This document shows, in pieces, positions 9,979 through 18,579 of a stretch of DNA of 64,000 nucleotides. The notes beneath the pieces were generated by a model that saw nothing but the letters and a program-made list of their open reading frames with translations, did not search any database and had not been told where the DNA came from. The stretch spans positions 558,001 through 622,000 of the forward strand of contig NZ_JABXGD010000002.1 in NCBI RefSeq assembly GCF_022627955.1, read 5' to 3'. Source of the DNA: Microbacterium sp. C5A9 (GTDB taxonomy: Bacteria; Actinomycetota; Actinomycetes; Actinomycetales; Microbacteriaceae). Position 1 is the first letter of the stretch. The number at the start of each line of letters is the position of its first letter. The translations under genes were made by a program, and so were the position numbers.

Positions 9979-11355
9979 ATGGACAAGAGAGTCGACGACA
10001 GGGCCCGAGGACTCGACGCCGCACACGAGGCCGCACTCCGATTCCTGGACTCGCTCGACGACCGTCCCGTGTGGCCACGCGCGAGCCTCGAGGAGATGCT
10101 CCGAGCGTTCGGCGGCCCGCTGGCGGATGACGGATGCGACCCTGTCGACGTGATCGACGAGATCGCGATGCGGGCCGATCCCGGGCTGGTCGCGATACCG
10201 GGCGGGCGCTTCTACGGCTTCGTCATCGGCGGCACCCACCCGGCAGCTCTCGCCGCCGACTGGCTCGTGTCGGCGTGGGACCAGAACTCCGGGTCGGCGA
10301 GTCTCACGCCGACGACCGTCGCCATGGAACGCGTTGCCGGAGGGTGGATGCTCGATATCCTCGGGCTGCCGGACACCGCGAGTGTCGGCTTCGTCACCGG
10401 AGGGCAGATGGCGAACTTCACGTGTCTCGCGACGGCGAGGAACGCGGTCCTCGCCCGCGCGGGGTGGGACCTGTCCGAACGGGGACTGCGCGAGTCTCCT
10501 CCCCTCCGGTTCGTGGTCGGCGCGGATCGCCACGGATCGATCGACCGTGCCGCGCGGTTCCTCGGAATCGGACGCGCCGAGCTGACGGTGATCGAGTCGG
10601 ACCGACACGGACGGATGCGGGCTGACGCGCTGCAGTCGGCCCTGGCCGAGCATTCCGGGCCGCTCATCGTGTGCCTCCAAGCCGGTGAGGTGCACACCGG
10701 CGCCTTCGACGATTTCGCAGCACTCATCCCCGTCGCGCACGAGCACCGCGCGTGGGTGCACATCGACGGCGCGTTCGGCCTGTGGGCAGCCGCCTCGGAG
10801 CAGCTGCGCCCGCTCACGGCGGGAATGGGCGACGCGGACTCGTGGGCGACCGATGCCCACAAGACGCTCAACGTGCCGTACGACTGCGGCATGGCGATCG
10901 TCCGGGACCCGGCGGACTCGATCGCGGCGTTCCGCACCGGCGGTGACTATCTGGTCTATTCGAGTCTCGACCCCTGGGACGTGACGCCCGAGCTCTCCCG
11001 GCGCGCCCGCGGTGTGCCCGCCTGGGCTGCGCTGCGGAGTCTCGGCCGCGGTGGCGTCGCCCGGCTGATCGATCGCCTCCACGACAACGCCCGCTCGATG
11101 GCCGCCGGTCTGGCGACCATCGACGGCATCGAGGTGATCAACGACGTCGTCTACACGCAGGTCATGTTCAGGCTCGATTCCGACGAGGCCACCCGTGAAC
11201 TGGGAGCGGCGATCCTCGCGGAGGGCACCGCCGCGGTCACCGGCGCCGAATGGCGTGGACGCGCGGCCCTGCGATGTTCGATGTCGTCCTGGGCGACCAC
11301 GCCGCGCGACGTGACCATGACCGTCGAGGCGATCAGGGCGCTGACCTCGGCGTGA
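9979..11355 (+). CDS. PLP-dependent group II amino acid decarboxylase family protein
   Basis: A 458-residue fold-type I PLP enzyme of the aromatic-L-amino-acid/glutamate decarboxylase family. Visible features are the N-terminal GSASLTPTTVAMERV region, the TGGQMANFTCLATAR cofactor loop, HIDGAFG (PLP-stacking His and ring Asp), and DAHKTLNVPYDCG with the Schiff-base lysine at K295. The substrate is not decided by these motifs. It follows the APH-like gene on the same strand and converges on jetC, with 25 bases between the stops. Confidence 0.87.
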   Translation: MDKRVDDRARGLDAAHEAALRFLDSLDDRPVWPRASLEEMLRAFGGPLADDGCDPVDVIDEIAMRADPGLVAIPGGRFYGFVIGGTHPAALAADWLVSAWDQNSGSASLTPTTVAMERVAGGWMLDILGLPDTASVGFVTGGQMANFTCLATARNAVLARAGWDLSERGLRESPPLRFVVGADRHGSIDRAARFLGIGRAELTVIESDRHGRMRADALQSALAEHSGPLIVCLQAGEVHTGAFDDFAALIPVAHEHRAWVHIDGAFGLWAAASEQLRPLTAGMGDADSWATDAHKTLNVPYDCGMAIVRDPADSIAAFRTGGDYLVYSSLDPWDVTPELSRRARGVPAWAALRSLGRGGVARLIDRLHDNARSMAAGLATIDGIEVINDVVYTQVMFRLDSDEATRELGAAILAEGTAAVTGAEWRGRAALRCSMSSWATTPRDVTMTVEAIRALTSA

Positions 11356-11380
11356 CGAGCCCGCCGAGGTCGGCGACCGA

Positions 11381-14300
11381 TCACGCCGCGTCGGACGGCA
11401 GACCCACCTTCGGCCGGGCCCACGAGCGACCGCGCGTGTCCTTGAGGATGTCGTACTCGACATCGACATGAGGCTCGATCGCGCTGTACTTGTCGTTCGG
11501 CGCACCGATCACGAGCTGGAATCCGAGCCCCCGCCACGCGCCTATCGCGCGCTTGGTGAAGTGCGCATCCGCCTTGATCAGCGCCTCGTCCATGAACACC
11601 GGCGCGTACCGCGGTCGCGCAGCTCCCGCGTCGCCGAGCTGGTATCGCAGAGCCGCTCCGACGATGAACGCGACCAGCTCCTGCGACTCGCCGCCCGACT
11701 TCTCGCCGATGTGGTCGTAGAGGGCGACATGCTCCCGAGTGACCGCGTGCACCCGCTCCGCGCTGACGCGGACATGGTTGCGGACGTCGATGAGCTCGGC
11801 GAAGTCCGGCGCCGTGCGACGCATCCGGGCGATCAGGCGGCTCATCCGGCGATAGACGTTCTCGCGCTCGGCATCCGTGGTCGCGGCGTCGATCAGACCC
11901 CGCACCTCCCGGAGCTCCCGGCGGAAACGCCTGCGGGCCTCGGACTGGTTCTCGCGCGGCGAGATCTGCAGCCGGTGGTCGTCGTCGTAGAACGGCAGCT
12001 CCTCCATGATCCGGTTGATCGGGTCGATGCGGTTCTTGATCTCCCGCAGCGATCGGCTGAGCGTCGAGTCCAGGCTCGTGAGGTCGTTGCCCGACAGCTT
12101 GAGCAGGCTGTCGCGCCACTCGGCCTCGAGCTCGTGCAGTCCGTTCGTCTGCAGCGCATCGAGGATCGACTCGAACTCGGCGACCGACTCGTCGGGGTCG
12201 GGCAGGATCGTCAGCGTGTCCCAGCGCTCGAGGAATCCGGTCATCAGCCGACGCATCTGCTCACGCTGCTCGGCATGAGCCGCTGCGGCCGCGGTGCGCT
12301 CCTCGAGGAGCCGCGTCGCTGCGGTGCGCAGCGCCGAGTCCAGGTGCCCCAGCCGCTCGGAGGCGGTGATGTCCACCGCGGAGTCGACGCCGAGGAACCG
12401 TGCGTCGAGGAACGCGCGATGCCGCTCCTCGACAGAGATGTCATCGGCGTCGGCGGCGTCGATGACCCGCTGACACGCGTCGACCTGGTCTGTGACCTCG
12501 ACCCACCGGTCCTGCGCGACCGTCAGCTCGCCACCGAGTCTCGCGGCCTCGTCGCGCAGCCGTGCCGCGCGCCGTCGGAGTTCGTCCGCCTGCGCCGTCA
12601 GCTCCGCGATCTGAGGGTTGCCGTCGGTGACCTCGGCTTCGACCGAGAGCCACCTCTGCCGTTCGTCGGCGACGGCCTGCACATCGATCTGATCCCAGGT
12701 GAGATCCTCGATCTTGGCGCGCGCCGTGGCGATCGCGTCGAGCTCGTCGAGGCGCGACTCCGCTTCCGTGGCGGCAGCGGTCGCGGCATCACGGCGCTCC
12801 TCCAGATCCGCACGCTGCTCGTCGAGCTCGCGCAGACGCCGGGCGTTCGAGAAGCCCAGCATGTTCGCTCGGCCGTGCCCGCCGTGCGACCCCCGATCGC
12901 CCTGAGACACCTGTCCTGCGAGTGTGAGGGCACGAGGATGCGCCGCGAGCTCTGCCGAGGAGTCAACGCACACGAACGCGAATCGCTCCTGCAGGCGCTG
13001 CTGGAGCCAGCCGGTGAACGGCGTCGACCGGTGGTCGAGGCGGGCAGGGAGCGTTCGCGGATCCGCAGCCCGGGTCTCGGGCAGCCCCGTCTGCACGCCT
13101 TCGTAGCTGAGTCGCTCCGGCGTGCGCACGGATTCGATCGCGGCGCGGAATCGCGCGAGATGCTCGGCGTCGACGAGCAGAGTCCTGGCGAATCCGCCGA
13201 GCGCGAGATTGAAGGCCTCGCGCCATGGCTCGTACTCGGTCCGCACCTCGACGAGCTCCCCCACGAACGGCAGGTCAGACGCCGTCAACCCCGCCGCCTG
13301 CGCCAGCAGAGCGCGTGATTCGTGGAGGTACGCGGGGATGCTCCCCCGCAGGTCGTGTGTGCGCTCGCGCTCGGCCGTCACGAGAGCCAGCTCGCGCTCC
13401 GCGGCCCTGCGCTCCGCCTCCGCCTCGGCGAACGCCGCTCTCGCGCCGCGCAGACCGTCGTCCGGAAGCTCAGCGCGGAAGCGGGCGAGCAGGCTCTCGA
13501 ACTCGGCCGCGCTCGTCACCTCGGCACCGAGATCGCGGACGACGGCGTCGACGCGCGCCCGCTCTCGCTGCACGTCCTCGAGGCGACGTTCGACCGCACG
13601 CAACTCCCGCTGCGCGGTCTCGAGACGATCGCCTCCGGACTGTCGCAGGACATCGAGGAGACCCTCGCGTTCGGACTCGGCCGCGGCGACGAGCGCGTGC
13701 TTCTCGCGCACGGCGAGCTGGAGCGCCTGAGTGCGATCGCGCAGGTCTCCCTCGACCTCGCGGAGCAGATCGAGGCGACGCTCGGCGCTCCACAGCGCGG
13801 CGAGCGAGGTGGGGTCGGCGAACACGCCGACCTCGTCGACGACCTGCATCCGCTCTGCGGCCGAGGCGATGCGCGCGGAGATCCCGCGGATCGGCTCGAG
13901 GGCAGCCACCTGCTGCTTGGCGACCAGCATCCGGGTACGGGTGCTCTCGAGCTCGTCGAAATGCGCGACGACCGCATCAGCGGTGGCCATCGTCTCGGGC
14001 TCTTCGAGCACGAGCTTCTTGTACAGATCGTCGACCGTGGTGATCTGCTGCCCGGCCTGGATGCGAGCGAGCAGACTGATCGCCTTGGCACCCGACCCCG
14101 CAGCGCCGATGCCCAGGACGGCGTGCAGACGTGCCGAGAACTCCCGGTCGGTGGCGACGGGCTCCAGCCCGAGAGAGCGGGCCGATGCGTCGCTGAGCCG
14201 CAGGGTCGCGGCCTGCTCGAGGCGCGCGAGGTCGAAGGCGCCGTCGATGGTCGCCCGCAGGCGCGTGGTGTCCTCGAGGGTTCGGGCGTCCGCGGGGATG

Positions 14301-14740
14301 TACCACCCGCGCACCGCCGTGAAGCGGGAGCCGTCGTGGTCGAGCCAGGTCATCGAGACGGCGCTCCACGTGTCCTCACCGTCACCGCGCAGCACGCGGA
14401 GCTTGGTGCCCTCATCGGTGCGCGACTCGTCGATCTTGCCGCGACCGTACGAGAGGATGTTGCGCTGCTCCTCGCCGCGCGGACGCCCAGTCACTCCCCC
14501 GTTCGAGGCACCGTTGAACGGCGTCGTGTGCGGCATCATCAGGGCGATGTAGCCGTCCATCAGGGTCGACTTGCCCGAACCGGATCCACCGCACAGCAGC
14601 GTCGCGTCGGGCGAGAACCGCACGCGGTGCGGTCCTCCGTCGTAGCCGCCCCAGTTGATGAGCTGCAGTTCCTCGGCGACCCACTGCTGCCCGCGGGAGC
14701 TCGACGGGATCAGGCCGAACAGGGTGTCCATCATCGTCAT
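11381..14740 (-). CDS. jetC: JetC/MksB-like SMC ATPase of a Wadjet-type system
   Basis: A 1119-residue SbcC/MukB-like ATPase, the motor subunit of Wadjet/MksBEF complexes that extrude DNA loops and, with JetD, cleave small circular plasmids. The head is split in the SMC manner: Walker A GGSGSGKST at about 51-59, and near the C-terminus the ABC signature SGGESQE (from residue 1015) and Walker B FMDEA (D1051, E1052). Between them run long charged, Ala/Arg/Glu-rich segments consistent with coiled-coil arms and a central hinge. The start ATG at 14740 overlaps the jetB stop as ATGA; the frame stays open 30 bases upstream, but coupling favours this start. No jetD follows. Confidence 0.9.
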   Translation of the reverse strand: MTMMDTLFGLIPSSSRGQQWVAEELQLINWGGYDGGPHRVRFSPDATLLCGGSGSGKSTLMDGYIALMMPHTTPFNGASNGGVTGRPRGEEQRNILSYGRGKIDESRTDEGTKLRVLRGDGEDTWSAVSMTWLDHDGSRFTAVRGWYIPADARTLEDTTRLRATIDGAFDLARLEQAATLRLSDASARSLGLEPVATDREFSARLHAVLGIGAAGSGAKAISLLARIQAGQQITTVDDLYKKLVLEEPETMATADAVVAHFDELESTRTRMLVAKQQVAALEPIRGISARIASAAERMQVVDEVGVFADPTSLAALWSAERRLDLLREVEGDLRDRTQALQLAVREKHALVAAAESEREGLLDVLRQSGGDRLETAQRELRAVERRLEDVQRERARVDAVVRDLGAEVTSAAEFESLLARFRAELPDDGLRGARAAFAEAEAERRAAERELALVTAERERTHDLRGSIPAYLHESRALLAQAAGLTASDLPFVGELVEVRTEYEPWREAFNLALGGFARTLLVDAEHLARFRAAIESVRTPERLSYEGVQTGLPETRAADPRTLPARLDHRSTPFTGWLQQRLQERFAFVCVDSSAELAAHPRALTLAGQVSQGDRGSHGGHGRANMLGFSNARRLRELDEQRADLEERRDAATAAATEAESRLDELDAIATARAKIEDLTWDQIDVQAVADERQRWLSVEAEVTDGNPQIAELTAQADELRRRAARLRDEAARLGGELTVAQDRWVEVTDQVDACQRVIDAADADDISVEERHRAFLDARFLGVDSAVDITASERLGHLDSALRTAATRLLEERTAAAAAHAEQREQMRRLMTGFLERWDTLTILPDPDESVAEFESILDALQTNGLHELEAEWRDSLLKLSGNDLTSLDSTLSRSLREIKNRIDPINRIMEELPFYDDDHRLQISPRENQSEARRRFRRELREVRGLIDAATTDAERENVYRRMSRLIARMRRTAPDFAELIDVRNHVRVSAERVHAVTREHVALYDHIGEKSGGESQELVAFIVGAALRYQLGDAGAARPRYAPVFMDEALIKADAHFTKRAIGAWRGLGFQLVIGAPNDKYSAIEPHVDVEYDILKDTRGRSWARPKVGLPSDAA

Positions 14741-15396
14741 CGCGCCACCGCCTCCTGCGTCCCCAGCCATTCGCGCAGCTCCTTGAGCGTCTGGGCGCTG
14801 AGCACCACCTCGACGAGAGCGGTGATCCGATATCGTCCGCTCGTCTCCTCCTGCACGATGCCCTCCCTGTCGAGCCGGTCCAGTGCGCTGCGGATGGCAC
14901 GCTGCTGCTTCGCGGTGCCTCCGTCGACCTCGGCGAAGTAGCTGAGCACGGTCTGCTCGACGTCTTCGATGTCGATGCGCACCGAGGTCTCCCCCGCGGC
15001 GGACTCCCGCTGATACACGGTCCGCAGGTGCACGAGCACGAGCGTCTCCGCGCGGGAGTACGGCGCATCCTTCAGCAGGACGGGCATGTCGATCTCATCG
15101 GATCGAAGCTGCTGCTTGTACGCGAAGCCGCGACCGTGGTCGATGACGAGCCGCAGGTAGATGTCGTTCAGTCGCGACTCGACGACCTGCTGGTGGTCCA
15201 GCAGCAGCGCCCATTCTCGACGGTTGCGCTCCACGGAGAGGAAACGCCGTTGCAGCAGATGCACGAGCACCCGGCGGATCTCCGGGTCGAGGGTGCCCCG
15301 ATCGCCCGGGAAGTGCTCCTCGAGATCCTGCTCCATCGCCGTCGGGGCGATGAACGCCTCATCCGCGTCGACCGCGGCGAAATCCTCGTCACTCAA
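14737..15396 (-). CDS. jetB: JetB/MksE-like subunit (DUF4194)
   Basis: A 219-residue DUF4194 protein, the small KITE-type winged-helix subunit that bridges the kleisin JetA and the ATPase JetC. Typical features are the 'VRRVLVHLLQRRFLSVERNR' helical stretch, LDHQQVVESRLNDIYLRLVID, and the C-terminal 'LDRLDREGIVQEETSGRYRIT' winged helix. The only in-frame start close to the family length is TTG at 15396, with GAGG about six bases upstream; it overlaps the jetA stop by 8 bases. The 3' end overlaps jetC by 4 bases, so jetA-jetB-jetC are translationally chained. Confidence 0.88.
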   Translation of the reverse strand: MSDEDFAAVDADEAFIAPTAMEQDLEEHFPGDRGTLDPEIRRVLVHLLQRRFLSVERNRREWALLLDHQQVVESRLNDIYLRLVIDHGRGFAYKQQLRSDEIDMPVLLKDAPYSRAETLVLVHLRTVYQRESAAGETSVRIDIEDVEQTVLSYFAEVDGGTAKQQRAIRSALDRLDREGIVQEETSGRYRITALVEVVLSAQTLKELREWLGTQEAVAR

Positions 15397-16846
15397 CTGC
15401 GTCCTCTTTCGTACTACGGGCGGTCACGGAGCCGAAGGCGAAGCGGCGGGTGGTCCCGTCGGGCCGCAGCGCTTCGACCGTCGAGATGCCGTCTTCGTCG
15501 GTGAGACCGTTCCGATGCGCGATCTCGAGAAGGCCCAGCAGGTCGACGGGGCGCCTGGTGGCGTCGGGGACGTGCCGGAAGGCCTCGGCGAGATCGAACT
15601 CCGCTCCGAGCGCGGCCACGTACTCCTCCAGCTCCGCGTATCGCGGCCCTCCCCAGGCGCGGGTGTCGTGGTCCACGAAGTCGACGTCTTCGGCGTCCGT
15701 GAGAGGTGCGGGTGCGCGCGGCGGGCGGATGTCGCTGGTGGTCTGCCGCAGATGCCCCAGATCGATCAGCGGCATGCTGCGCACGGGGTCGACGACCGTG
15801 GCGGGTCCCGACCAGCCGTGCAGCCCGGCGATCACATCGCGCAGCAGGTCGTCGATCTGGCGGTCCCGCAGCGGATCATGGGTCTTCACCTGACCGGTGA
15901 TGACGTGGGAGGCACGTCGCTGCGCGGCCAGCACCTCTTCGACGCCGAGCTCGACACGTCGGCCGACGGCATCGAGCTCGGCTCGCTGAGAGCTGTCGAG
16001 CAGGCGTGCGAAGGGCTGGTCGAGGAGCCCGCTGAGCTGCTCGGTGAGAGCGTCGATGCGGTCGGGGTCGCCGATGAGCCGCAGGGCGCCGGCGAACGCC
16101 CGCCCCTCGGGAGTGGCCTGCATCACATCCTGCGCGCGCTGAAGGTACTCGCGCAGCACCTCACCCGTGGGGCGCTCGTCGCGGCGGAGGTGGGCGACGA
16201 CATCGCGTTGCATGGCCTTCAGCGACTCCGCGACCCGGGTGAAGTCCGCGGGCAGCTCTCGCGCGAGGTGCAGGACGTTCTCCGCCTCCTCCAGGAGCTC
16301 ATCATCATCGAGCGGATCCGCACGACCGGACTCCTCGATGCGGGAGATCTCGGCGTGGATCAGGTCACGTTCCGCCCGCAGGCGCGCCAGACGGCGCACG
16401 GGATCGGCCTCGGCGCTGTCGGAGAGGTGCTCGACCGCGTCGAGCAGCGTGCGCACGCGCGAGTTCGACACGCGAGTGCGCCCTGAGCCCGTGCGGCCGG
16501 AGATCTCCAGTGCCTCGACCGCATGCGCCGAGAGGCGGTAGACCTCGACCTCGTCGTCGATCTGCTGCACCAGCCAGCCGAGACGCACCCAGTTCCGACA
16601 GACGTCCCTGCCGCTTCCCGAGGGGAGTCGCCTGTCGTCGTCGCCGTCTGGGCGCAGCTCGTCCATGATCTCGGCGAGCTCGGCATGGGCATCGGCGATC
16701 GGCACGGACGCCCGGTCGGCGGTGAAGAGCATCGTGAGCGACGCCACCACGAACGGCGCGAACCTCCCGTGCAGGAGATCGAGCGTGGGTGTGCTGAACG
16801 CGGCGACGGCGCGCGAGTACGCCGCTTCTGCTCGGGATCCAGTCAC
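15389..16846 (-). CDS. jetA: JetA/MksF-like kleisin subunit (DUF3375)
   Basis: A 485-residue DUF3375 protein, the kleisin-like subunit of the Jet/Mks SMC complex. The N-terminus 'SRAVAAFSTPTLDLLHGRFAPFVVASL' is the characteristic DUF3375 opening, and the rest is helical and charged, ending with 'HRNGLTDEDGISTVEALRPDGTTRRFAFG'. GTG at 16846 is the start. It is the first gene of the operon; 133 bases separate it from pdxT upstream on the same strand, and that gap contains short direct repeats. It has no visible catalytic motif, as expected. Confidence 0.88.
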   Translation of the reverse strand: MTGSRAEAAYSRAVAAFSTPTLDLLHGRFAPFVVASLTMLFTADRASVPIADAHAELAEIMDELRPDGDDDRRLPSGSGRDVCRNWVRLGWLVQQIDDEVEVYRLSAHAVEALEISGRTGSGRTRVSNSRVRTLLDAVEHLSDSAEADPVRRLARLRAERDLIHAEISRIEESGRADPLDDDELLEEAENVLHLARELPADFTRVAESLKAMQRDVVAHLRRDERPTGEVLREYLQRAQDVMQATPEGRAFAGALRLIGDPDRIDALTEQLSGLLDQPFARLLDSSQRAELDAVGRRVELGVEEVLAAQRRASHVITGQVKTHDPLRDRQIDDLLRDVIAGLHGWSGPATVVDPVRSMPLIDLGHLRQTTSDIRPPRAPAPLTDAEDVDFVDHDTRAWGGPRYAELEEYVAALGAEFDLAEAFRHVPDATRRPVDLLGLLEIAHRNGLTDEDGISTVEALRPDGTTRRFAFGSVTARSTKEDAVE

Positions 16847-16938
16847 CCGATCGAGAGTAGTCGCGACGCCGCACTCCCGCCGTCACGCCGGGGCGCCCGG
16901 GCGGGTCGCTTTCGGCGAATCGTCACGCGGGAGCCGCA

Positions 16939-16972
16939 CGCTCGCACGGGAGCTGCCCGCTCGCACGGGAGC
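16939..16972. repeat. Direct repeat, two copies of CGCTCGCACGGGAGC
   Basis: Two identical 15-base copies (16939-16953 and 16958-16972), 19 bases apart start to start. A related CACGCGGGAGC lies just upstream. They sit in the gap between pdxT and jetA, where the jetA promoter or the junction of the inserted block would be. Function unknown. Confidence 0.5.
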
Positions 16973-16979
16973 GGCGTGG

Positions 16980-17585
16980 TCACCGACCGGCGGCGTGGTC
17001 GACCACGTGGGCGAGGAACCGCTCGTGGAAGCGCGTCTCACCGTCGACCTCGGGATGGAAGCTCGTTCCGATCAGCGGTCCCTGCTCGACGGCGACGATC
17101 CCGCCGTCCGGCAGCGTGGCGAGCACCTCGACCCGAGCGCCCGCGCGCTCGACGATCGGCGCACGGATGAAGGTCGCGCGAACGGGCGGATCCCCGAGCG
17201 TCGGCACATCGAGCGCGGTCTCGAAGGATTCCGTCTGGCGGCCGAACGCGTTGCGACGCACCGAGATGTCCATTCCGCCGAAGGACTGCTGTCCCTCGAT
17301 CCCGTCGAGCACCTCGTCGGCCAGGAGGATGAGTCCCGCGCACGTGCCGTAGACCGGCAACCCGGAAGCGATCGCCGCGCGTATGGGCGCCTGCATCCCG
17401 AACGACCGCGCGAGCTTGTCGATCACGCTGGACTCGCCCCCGGGAATCACGAGCCCCTGGACCGTCGCGAGCTCCTCGGGTCGCCGCACGTGCACGACGT
17501 CGGCGCCGAGGCCGCGGAGCAGGGCGGCGTGCTCGCGCACATCGCCCTGCAGCGCCAGGACTCCGACGCGTGGGCTACCAGCCAC
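16980..17585 (-). CDS. pdxT: Pyridoxal 5'-phosphate synthase glutaminase subunit PdxT
   Basis: A 201-residue class I glutamine amidotransferase that supplies ammonia to PdxS for de novo PLP synthesis. The glutaminase triad is visible as C82 in [10 protein letters not shown] and the His/Glu pair in GTSFHPEV; the GGES oxyanion region lies at 49-52. The start at 17585 overlaps the pdxS stop by 11 bases, so pdxS-pdxT is an operon. In many Actinobacteria the next gene is yebC; here the jet operon, the decarboxylase and the APH-like gene intervene. Confidence 0.97.
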   Translation of the reverse strand: MAGSPRVGVLALQGDVREHAALLRGLGADVVHVRRPEELATVQGLVIPGGESSVIDKLARSFGMQAPIRAAIASGLPVYGTCAGLILLADEVLDGIEGQQSFGGMDISVRRNAFGRQTESFETALDVPTLGDPPVRATFIRAPIVERAGARVEVLATLPDGGIVAVEQGPLIGTSFHPEVDGETRFHERFLAHVVDHAAGR

Positions 17586-18468
17586 GCTCTGCCAGGCGGT
17601 GCGGCGCGGGAAGGTCGGAGACGTTGATGCCCACCATCGCCTCGCCGAGTCCGCGCGAGACCTCGGCGATCACCTTCGCGTCGTCGAAGAACGTGGTCGC
17701 CTTGACGATCGCCTTGGCCCTCTCGGCCGGATTCCCGGACTTGAAGATCCCGGAGCCGACGAACACGCCATCCGCTCCGAGCTGCATCATCATCGCGGCG
17801 TCCGCCGGCGTCGCGACTCCCCCGGCGACGAACAGCACGACGGGGAGCGTGCCGGTCTCGGCGATCTCGGCGACGAGCTCGTACGGTGCCTGCAACTCCT
17901 TCGCCGCGACGAAGAGCTCGTCCTTCGGCAGTGCGGTGAGGGCGGCGATCTCGCCGCGGATCTTGCGGATGTGCTTCATCGCCTCCGACACGTCGCCCGT
18001 TCCGGCCTCGCCCTTCGAACGGATCATCGCCGCTCCCTCGTTGATGCGGCGAAGGGCTTCGCCCAGGTTGGTGGCACCGCAGACGAACGGCACGGTGAAC
18101 CCGAACTTGTCGATGTGGTTGACGTAGTCGGCCGGAGAGAGCACCTCGGACTCGTCGATGTAGTCGACGCCGAGCTCCTGAAGCACCTGCGCCTCGACGA
18201 AGTGGCCGATGCGCGCCTTGGCCATCACCGGGATCGACACCGCATCGATGATGCTGTCGATCATGTCGGGGTCGCTCATGCGCGAGACGCCGCCCTGCGC
18301 GCGGATGTCGGCGGGAACCCGCTCGAGGGCCATGACCGCGACCGCGCCGGCATCCTCTGCGATCTTCGCCTGGTCGGCGGTGACGACGTCCATGATGACG
18401 CCGCCCTTCAGCATCTCCGCGAGTCCGCGCTTGACGCGGGAGGATCCGGTGGTGGTCTGATCGGTCAT
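17575..18468 (-). CDS. pdxS: Pyridoxal 5'-phosphate synthase lyase subunit PdxS
   Basis: A 297-residue (beta/alpha)8 lyase that assembles PLP from ribose 5-phosphate, glyceraldehyde 3-phosphate and ammonia. Family landmarks are LKGGVIMDV (GGVIMDV strand), [14 protein letters not shown] and [16 protein letters not shown], with the catalytic lysines in the MAKAR region and in the [11 protein letters not shown] region. ATG at 18468 is preferred over the upstream in-frame start because AGGAG lies about seven bases ahead of it. It faces pdxR across a roughly 110-base divergent promoter region. Confidence 0.97.
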   Translation of the reverse strand: MTDQTTTGSSRVKRGLAEMLKGGVIMDVVTADQAKIAEDAGAVAVMALERVPADIRAQGGVSRMSDPDMIDSIIDAVSIPVMAKARIGHFVEAQVLQELGVDYIDESEVLSPADYVNHIDKFGFTVPFVCGATNLGEALRRINEGAAMIRSKGEAGTGDVSEAMKHIRKIRGEIAALTALPKDELFVAAKELQAPYELVAEIAETGTLPVVLFVAGGVATPADAAMMMQLGADGVFVGSGIFKSGNPAERAKAIVKATTFFDDAKVIAEVSRGLGEAMVGINVSDLPAPHRLAERGW

Positions 18469-18519
18469 GGGAGCTCCTGTCGGGTGACGCACGGGGCGAG
18501 CGAGTCGAACAAAGTCAGG

Positions 18520-18535
18520 TTTGATCTAGGCCAAA
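18520..18535. promoter_or_regulatory. Candidate PdxR (MocR-type) operator between pdxS and pdxR
   Basis: TTTGATCTAGGCCAAA is an imperfect 16-base palindrome with exact TTTG/CAAA ends and a CTAG centre. It lies midway between the divergent pdxS and pdxR starts. AAAGTCAGG precedes it, and a -10-like TAGAAT at 18559-18564 could serve pdxR. MocR-type PdxR proteins are known to bind the pdxR-pdxST intergenic region in related genera; assignment of this exact site is inference. Confidence 0.45.
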
Positions 18536-18579
18536 CAGTAGCACTGTCCGGAACGACCTAGAATCGGTGGTGAGGACAC

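Noticed and set aside
11468..13318. Long plus-strand frame across jetC, considered as a possible jetD
   Set aside because: Arg/Asp/Leu-rich antisense of jetC with no Toprim or DUF2220 features.
15161..16486. Plus-strand frame antisense to jetA and jetB
   Set aside because: No recognisable domain and complementary to DUF3375 and DUF4194 genes.
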